64,000 nucleotides of DNA, taken from positions 496,001 through 560,000 of the forward strand of contig NZ_CP040792.1 in NCBI RefSeq assembly GCF_021952865.1. The letters are read 5' to 3'. Below are positions 59,818 through 64,000 of this stretch, in pieces (the first letter of the stretch is position 1; every line of letters starts with the position of its first letter). The position numbers were made by a program, and so were the translations under genes. Origin of the DNA: Clavibacter californiensis. GTDB lineage: Bacteria > Actinomycetota > Actinomycetes > Actinomycetales > Microbacteriaceae. The notes under the pieces were generated by a model, which saw only the letters and a list, made by a program, of their open reading frames with translations, made no database searches and was not told the DNA's origin.

Positions 59818-60392
59818 CACGCGCCCTCTCCCATCACCCGACGGAACGCGTCGAGCGTCTCGCGCAGCACCTCGGCGAGGTCGCTCGTGCCGTCGCCGTC
59901 GGAGAGCCAGCGGCCGATGGAGACGCCGAAGACCGTCGCGGTGGCGTGCGCGACGAGCACGGCGGTGAGCGGATCCGCCCCGCGCTCCACGAAGCCCGCG
60001 CGCACGGCCTCCTGCATCGCCGCCACCTTTCGCATCTCGCGCTCCTGCAGCCCGGCGTCGTCGCCGATGATGCGCTTGCGGGCGAGCAGGGTGTCGCGCC
60101 CCTCCGCGAACTGCGAGGCGACGACCTCCGGGAAGCCGTCCTCGACGACCTGGAGCGGGGATCGGTCGGCGGGCGCGGCGCGGATGATGCGCGTGACGAG
60201 CGCCGGCAGCTCGTCCTCCTCGGCGAAGAGCACCTCGCGCTTGTCGGCGAAGTGACGGAAGAAGGTGCGGGTGGTGAGGCCGGCGCGGGCGGTGATCTGG
60301 GGCACGGTCGTCTCCGCGAAGCCCTGGGTGCGGAACAGCTCGAGGGCGGCGCCGGCCAGGCGCTCGCGCGTGTCGGGCTGCCATCTGCTCAT
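59817..60392 (-). CDS. TetR-family regulator of the quinone-reductase gene
   Basis: 191 residues. HTH: RERLAGAALELFRTQGFAET then VPQITARAGLTTRTFFRHFA, the TTRTFFRHF form with strong recognition helix; the C-terminal domain is helical (KRIIGDDAGLQEREMRKVAA). ATG 60392. Divergent from the quinone-reductase gene across 97 bases holding two similar inverted repeats, so it should repress both directions. Co-translated with the DUF2283 gene. Confidence 0.93.
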   Translation of the reverse strand: MSRWQPDTRERLAGAALELFRTQGFAETTVPQITARAGLTTRTFFRHFADKREVLFAEEDELPALVTRIIRAAPADRSPLQVVEDGFPEVVASQFAEGRDTLLARKRIIGDDAGLQEREMRKVAAMQEAVRAGFVERGADPLTAVLVAHATATVFGVSIGRWLSDGDGTSDLAEVLRETLDAFRRVMGEGA

Positions 60393-60407
60393 GCATCGAT
60401 CCTAGGT

Positions 60408-60457
60408 GATGACACGGCGTGCCATGGCTGTGTATGGTGATGACACGCGATGTCATC
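60408..60457. promoter_or_regulatory. Two tandem TetR operators
   Basis: GATGACA-CGCGA-TGTCATC at 60439-60457 is a perfect inverted repeat with a 5-base spacer. A second, weaker copy (GATGACA-CGGCG-TGCCATG) lies at 60408-60426. The copies are 31 bases apart, about three DNA turns, so bound dimers would face the same side. Confidence 0.75.
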
Positions 60458-60489
60458 GGGCAGCGCGATCCTCAGATCGGAGATCCGCC

Positions 60490-61629
60490 GTGCCCACCGA
60501 AACCGCCGCCTGGCTCGCCTCGTCCGCCGCCGACCTCACCGTCGGATCCGCGCCGCGCACCGCACCCCGCGAGGGCGAGGTCGCCATCCGCGTGCGCGCC
60601 GTCGCCATCAACCCGCTCGACACCATGAAGCAGCACATGGGCGACCTCATGTACCGCTGGCTCCCGCACCCCGCGGTGCTCGGCGAGGACGTCGCGGGCG
60701 TCGTCGAGGTGGTCGGCCCCGGTGTCACGCGCTTCGCCGTCGGCGACCGGGTCGTCGCGTACGCGGTCGGCATGGAGAAGGGGCGGCGGCACCAGGCGGA
60801 GGGCGGGTTCCAGACGCGCGCCATCGTCCGCACCGTCCTCGCGTCGCCGATCCCGGACGCGATGCGCTTCGAGGACGCCGCCGTCCTCCCGCTCGGCATC
60901 TCGACCGCCGCGTCGGCGCTGTTCGGCGCCGGCCAGCTCGGCCTGCGCATGCCCCACGCCACCACGCCGCCGACGGGGGAGACGGTGGTGGTGTGGGGCG
61001 GATCCACCAGCGTCGGCCTGAACGCGATCCAGCTCGCGGTCGCGGCCGGGTACGACGTCGTCACGACCGCCTCGCCGCGCAACCACGAGCTCGTGCGCTC
61101 GCTCGGTGCGAGCCGCGCCTTCGACTACCGGAGCCCGACGGCCGTGCGGGACATCACGCGGCACCTGGCCGGCCGACCCGTGGCGGGCGTGCTCGCGATC
61201 GGCACCGGATCCGGCGGCCCGGCCGTCGACATCGCCATCGCGATGGGCGCCACCCGGGTCAGCATGGCGAGCCCGCCGGTGTCGTTCGAGACGCTGCCGC
61301 GCGGTGGCCGGGTGGGTCTGCCGCTGGTGCGCCTCGGGATCCGCATGGGCACCGCCACCCCGGCCCTGATCCTGCGGGCGCGCGTCCGCGGCATCCGAGC
61401 GACCTTCATCTGGGGCAGCGCCCTCATGCACGACGAGGTCGGCCCGATGCTCTGGGAGCGCTTCCTGCCGGCCGCGCTGGCCGAGCGCCGCTACGTCGCG
61501 GCGCCGGCGGCCGAGGTGGTCGGCACCGGGCTCGAGGCGATCCAGCCCGCGATGGACCGCCTCCGCCAGGGCGTCTCGGCGCGGAAGCTGGTGGTCACGC
61601 TGGGCGACCGGCATGACCTGCGCGGCTAG
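60490..61629 (+). CDS. Zinc-independent alcohol dehydrogenase/quinone oxidoreductase
   Basis: 379-residue MDR-family enzyme. The N-terminal GroES-like domain includes AINPLDTMKQHMG and HPAVLGEDVAGVVEVVGPGV. The Rossmann part has VVWGGSTSVGLNAIQLAVAA, FDYRSPTAVRDITRHL and an NADPH-type loop. Structural zinc Cys residues are absent, as in quinone/enoyl reductases. It should reduce a quinone or unsaturated carbonyl, often in oxidative or electrophile stress. GTG 60490 follows GGAG. Controlled by the divergent TetR through the twin operators. Confidence 0.9.
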   Translation: MPTETAAWLASSAADLTVGSAPRTAPREGEVAIRVRAVAINPLDTMKQHMGDLMYRWLPHPAVLGEDVAGVVEVVGPGVTRFAVGDRVVAYAVGMEKGRRHQAEGGFQTRAIVRTVLASPIPDAMRFEDAAVLPLGISTAASALFGAGQLGLRMPHATTPPTGETVVVWGGSTSVGLNAIQLAVAAGYDVVTTASPRNHELVRSLGASRAFDYRSPTAVRDITRHLAGRPVAGVLAIGTGSGGPAVDIAIAMGATRVSMASPPVSFETLPRGGRVGLPLVRLGIRMGTATPALILRARVRGIRATFIWGSALMHDEVGPMLWERFLPAALAERRYVAAPAAEVVGTGLEAIQPAMDRLRQGVSARKLVVTLGDRHDLRG

Positions 61630-61662
61630 CGTGGAGAGCATCACCTACCGAGGAGCACCCGC

Positions 61663-61962
61663 ATGAGCCGCATCACCGTCGACCAGCTCGCCGCCCTGCA
61701 TTCGCCCGTCCTCATCGACGTGCGCGAGCCCGACGAGTACGCCGCGGGCCACGCGCCCGGCGCCGTCAACCTGCCCATGTCGCAGCTCGAGGCGCGCGTC
61801 GACGAGGTGCCGACCGACGCGCCCGTGCACGTGATCTGCCAGTCCGGCGGTCGCAGCGCTCGGGTGACCGAGGCGCTCGCGGCCCGGGGCGTCGACGCGG
61901 TCGACGTCGAGGGCGGCACGAGCGCCTGGATCTCCGCCGGGCACCCCGTCGACCGCGCCTGA
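61663..61962 (+). CDS. Rhodanese-like sulfurtransferase
   Basis: 99-residue single rhodanese domain: LIDVREPDEYAAGHAPGAVN, with catalytic Cys59 in VHVICQSGGRSARV and VDVEGGTSAWISAGHPV at the end. It moves sulfane sulfur from a donor to an acceptor in the cytoplasm. ATG 61663 follows GAGGAGC; TAGCGT upstream may be the -10. Stand-alone gene. Confidence 0.94.
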   Translation: MSRITVDQLAALHSPVLIDVREPDEYAAGHAPGAVNLPMSQLEARVDEVPTDAPVHVICQSGGRSARVTEALAARGVDAVDVEGGTSAWISAGHPVDRA

Positions 61963-61989
61963 GCCTGGCGGCGTCCGCCGTCGCGTCCG

Positions 61990-61995
61990 TACGAT
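61990..61995 (+). promoter_or_regulatory. Putative leaderless -10 box (TACGAT)
   Basis: TACGAT ends six bases before ATG 62002; no ribosome site. Confidence 0.4.
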
Positions 61996-62001
61996 CGGGG
62001 C

Positions 62002-62586
62002 ATGCCCGCCGCCGCGCACGAGGTCCTGACCGTCCCCGACCGGGCCGCGTGGCGCGACTGGCTCGACGCGCACGAGGAGGCGTCCGACGGCGTGTGGCTG
62101 GTGCTCGCGAAGAAGGGCACGACGGATCCGACGTCGCTCACCTACGCCGAGGCCCTCGACGAGGCGCTGTGCAGCGGGTGGATCGACGGGCAGACCGCGA
62201 GCATCGACGAGCGGATCTTCCGCCGCCGATTCACCCCGCGGCGGAAGGCGTCGCTGTGGTCGGAGCGGAACATCGGGCTGGTCGCGACGCTCACCGCGGA
62301 GGGCCGGATGCGTCCGGCCGGGATCCGCGAGGTGGAGCGCGCGCAGGCCGACGGCCGGTGGGAGCGCGCCTACGCGGGCCAGGCGTCAGCCGCCGAGCCC
62401 GAGGATCTGACGGCCGCGCTCGCCGCATCGCCCGCCGCGGCCGCGACCTTCGCGACGCTGTCCAAGGTCAACCGCTACGCCGTGATCCACCGGGTGTCGA
62501 CGGCGCCGAACGCGACCGTCCGTGCGAACCGGCTCGCGAAGCTCGTCGCGATGCTCGAGCGCGGGGAGACGCCGCACCCGCAGTGA
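62002..62586 (+). CDS. YdeI/OmpD-associated-family protein
   Basis: 194 residues. SDGVWLVLAKKGTTDPTSLT, YAEALDEALCSGWIDGQTAS and RRFTPRRKASLWSERN are diagnostic of the YdeI/OmpD-associated family of cytoplasmic proteins of uncertain function, some linked to peptide-antibiotic tolerance. The C-terminal KVNRYAVIHRVSTAPNATVR segment is also conserved. Leaderless-type start. Converges with the GNAT gene 12 bases away. Confidence 0.87.
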   Translation: MPAAAHEVLTVPDRAAWRDWLDAHEEASDGVWLVLAKKGTTDPTSLTYAEALDEALCSGWIDGQTASIDERIFRRRFTPRRKASLWSERNIGLVATLTAEGRMRPAGIREVERAQADGRWERAYAGQASAAEPEDLTAALAASPAAAATFATLSKVNRYAVIHRVSTAPNATVRANRLAKLVAMLERGETPHPQ

Positions 62587-62598
62587 CGAGGCGGCGGA

Positions 62599-63183
62599 TC
62601 AGGTCGCGGCGGCGGACCAGTCGCGCGCCAGCACCGACATGACGACCTCGTCGTGGAACGCGCCGTCGTGGAAGACGTTCTCGCGCAGCACGCCCTCCTC
62701 GACGAAGCCGACCTTGCGGTAGGTCGCCCGGGCCCGGGCGTTGTACGCGAAGACGTGCAGCTCGATCCGGTTCAGACCCATCTCGCGGAAGCCGTAGTCG
62801 ACGAGCGTGCGCACGGCGTCGGTGCCGTAGCCGGAGCCCGTGTGCTCGGAGCCGATCATCACCGTGAGCGTGGCCGCGCGGTTCAGGAGTCCCGCGCCGT
62901 AGAGCGTGACGTGGCCGACGAGGCGGCCGGAGATCCGGTCGGTGACGCAGAAGGCGACATCGCCCGCCGCATCCTTCGCGCTCCACTTCCGGAACATCTC
63001 GGCGACGTCGCCCTCGGGCCGCGGCCGCACCGTGAGCTGCTGCAGGACCGCCCACTCCGGATCGCGCCACCACCGCACGAGGTCGGGCAGGTCGGCGTCC
63101 TCGAGCGCGCGCAGCCGGATCCGCTCGCCCTGCAGGATCCCCGCGCCGTACCGCTGCGGGTCGCCCGCGTCCGTCCATGCCAT
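62599..63183 (-). CDS. GNAT-family N-acetyltransferase (RimJ/RimL-like)
   Basis: 194 residues. ERIRLRALEDADLPDLVRWW begins the fold; TVMIGSEHTGSGYGTDAVRT is the acetyl-CoA binding motif A, and GLNRIELHVFAYNARARATY ending with YRKVGF is motif B, typical of the RimJ/RimL subgroup that acetylates protein N-termini or aminoglycosides/polyamines. ATG 63183 has CACGAT six bases upstream and no ribosome site; the extension to 63258 was rejected as Pro/Ala-rich nonsense. Confidence 0.92.
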   Translation of the reverse strand: MAWTDAGDPQRYGAGILQGERIRLRALEDADLPDLVRWWRDPEWAVLQQLTVRPRPEGDVAEMFRKWSAKDAAGDVAFCVTDRISGRLVGHVTLYGAGLLNRAATLTVMIGSEHTGSGYGTDAVRTLVDYGFREMGLNRIELHVFAYNARARATYRKVGFVEEGVLRENVFHDGAFHDEVVMSVLARDWSAAAT

Positions 63184-63261
63184 GCGGACATCGTGCCACC
63201 CGGGCCGCCGACCGCGCGCCGTGCTCGCACGCGCCGCGGCCGCCGCGGGCCCTGGCACGCG

Positions 63262-63295
63262 GGAGGCCCGGGCGGGGAGATCGACCCGCCCGGGC
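63262..63295 (-). terminator. Strong hairpin after the right-edge gene
   Basis: GGCCCGGGCGGG (63263-63274) pairs perfectly with CCCGCCCGGGCC (63283-63294), extended by A63262-T63295, with an 8-base loop. It lies about 84 bases beyond the stop of the minus-strand gene ending at 63379 and before the GNAT gene, so it separates the two. Confidence 0.65.
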
Positions 63296-63378
63296 CTTCG
63301 TGGTGCTGTCCGCTGTCGTCGGGAACGGCGTCGTCGCCGCGCCGTGGCCTGTGGATCAGCGCGTCGACCGAGTGAGCG

Positions 63379-64000
63379 CTACTGCTCGCAGTGCGAGTTC
63401 CAGGTGTCGGGGAGCTTGATGTAGATGCCCTTGCTGCACGGGGCGTGGCCCGTGCTGACCGCGACGATCGTGGCGGCCATGAACCCACCGACGGTTGCGC
63501 AGGCCACGGGGATGAGCGCGAAGAAGGAGCAGACGGCAGCGGCGGCCACGGCGGCGCCGGCCCCGATGAGACCACGGAGCCAGTCGTGGTTGATGTACAG
63601 CGTGTACCAGTGGACGAGGTGGTTGTACCAGTGCTTGGACTCCGTGATCGAGCCGCCGCTGGTGGCTGAGGCCGAGATGTCGTCCGAGGTCGGCGAGGCG
63701 TGGAGCTCGGCCTTCATGCTCTCCAGGGAGGCGGCCATCTTGGGGTCCGACGCGGCAGCGGCGCGGAGGCTCGCGGTCTGCGCGTCGGCTGCGGCGGTCT
63801 GCTCGGGCGACAGGCCCATCCAGTTGTCGATGTGCTGACCGTTCACCTCGATGCCGGTCTTCGCCGCGTGGACGACGTCGGCCTCGGTGATCCTGCCCGA
63901 CGTGACGTCGTCGAGCAGGTGCCCGCTCTCGATCGAGTGGCCGACTCGGGCCTCGGGGGAGTGGGGATCGCCGGTCGCGAACGCTCCGCTGCCGGGAGCG
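63379..64000 (-). CDS. Peptide-like protein with hydrophobic Cys-containing C-terminus (5' end outside window)
   Basis: The minus-strand frame is open from base 64000 to the TGA at 63379, so the gene is truncated at the window edge; about 206 residues are visible and the GTG at 63846 is only an internal candidate. The first half is hydrophilic (GHSIESGHLLDDVTSGRITE, LSPEQTAAADAQTASL). Next is aromatic HWYNHLVHWYTLYINHDWLR, then a ~40-residue hydrophobic Gly/Ala stretch with two Cys (AAVCSFFALIPVACATVGG). It ends PCSKGIYIKLPDTWNSHCEQ. The layout resembles actinobacterial bacteriocin-like or secreted polypeptides, but no family is proven. Confidence 0.75.
   Translation of the reverse strand, partial: APGSGAFATGDPHSPEARVGHSIESGHLLDDVTSGRITEADVVHAAKTGIEVNGQHIDNWMGLSPEQTAAADAQTASLRAAAASDPKMAASLESMKAELHASPTSDDISASATSGGSITESKHWYNHLVHWYTLYINHDWLRGLIGAGAAVAAAAVCSFFALIPVACATVGGFMAATIVAVSTGHAPCSKGIYIKLPDTWNSHCEQ

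Overview
The window is about 72-74% G+C with strong third-position G/C, abundant GTG starts and many 4-base ATGA/GTGA gene overlaps. Gene content points to an actinobacterium of the family Microbacteriaceae, most like Clavibacter or a close relative. Supporting signs are a DtxR-type iron box, a DUF7882 protein, GAF-ANTAR regulators, RNase J and a marked excess of GGATCC. No rRNA, tRNA, CRISPR array or insertion sequence was found.

Layout. 1-9252: tail of an amidohydrolase, an iron-box-controlled siderophore ABC importer with a fused double permease, a NarL-type two-component pair, two membrane proteins (DUF2231, VIT) and a tautomerase. 9265-15337: a flavin electron-transfer cassette (membrane reductase, FMN-binding protein, ApbE), a COG4705 membrane protein, then DedA with an OmpR-type two-component pair. 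15682-19033: an unusual minus-strand cluster of three ANTAR proteins and small family-specific proteins, with two clear single-base frameshifts and a possible third. 19350-23664: acetyltransferase, RNase J and a SulP anion transporter. 23742-30339: aldehyde dehydrogenase, then an overlapping four-gene operon for organic sulfur and methionine (PatB-like lyase, MetE-like protein, sulfhydrylase-like PLP enzyme, flavin monooxygenase). 30430-36428: a class II Fic protein with a winged-helix tail, a TetR/multidrug-exporter pair, and a hydrolase/TetR pair with a long palindromic operator.

36430-50391: a TetR-controlled sugar-uptake operon without its own ATPase, a MesX/MesD pair (predicted folate-independent methionine synthase), a UvrA paralogue, and a GH2 glycosidase with an oxidoreductase. 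50448-54803: a DUF2510/SHOCT gene bracketed by a 97-bp direct repeat of the 3' end of the adjacent MMPL transporter gene, then that transporter and its TetR. 54816-64000: single genes (3-hydroxyacyl-CoA dehydrogenase, PAP2 phosphatase, ArfB ribosome rescue factor, LLM oxidoreductase, DUF2200), a YefM-YoeB toxin-antitoxin pair with a recognisable operator, a TetR/quinone-reductase pair with twin operators, rhodanese, YdeI-like and GNAT proteins. The window ends inside a Cys-containing, probably membrane-active or secreted protein.

Two themes recur. Local regulators sit beside their targets with palindromes between them. Several genes appear to be transcribed as leaderless mRNAs, with a TANNNT or CACGAT box ending 5-7 bases before the start codon. 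The most unusual parts are the ANTAR cluster, the repeat-bracketed DUF2510 cassette, the two separate MetE-like loci and the truncated peptide-like gene at the right edge.
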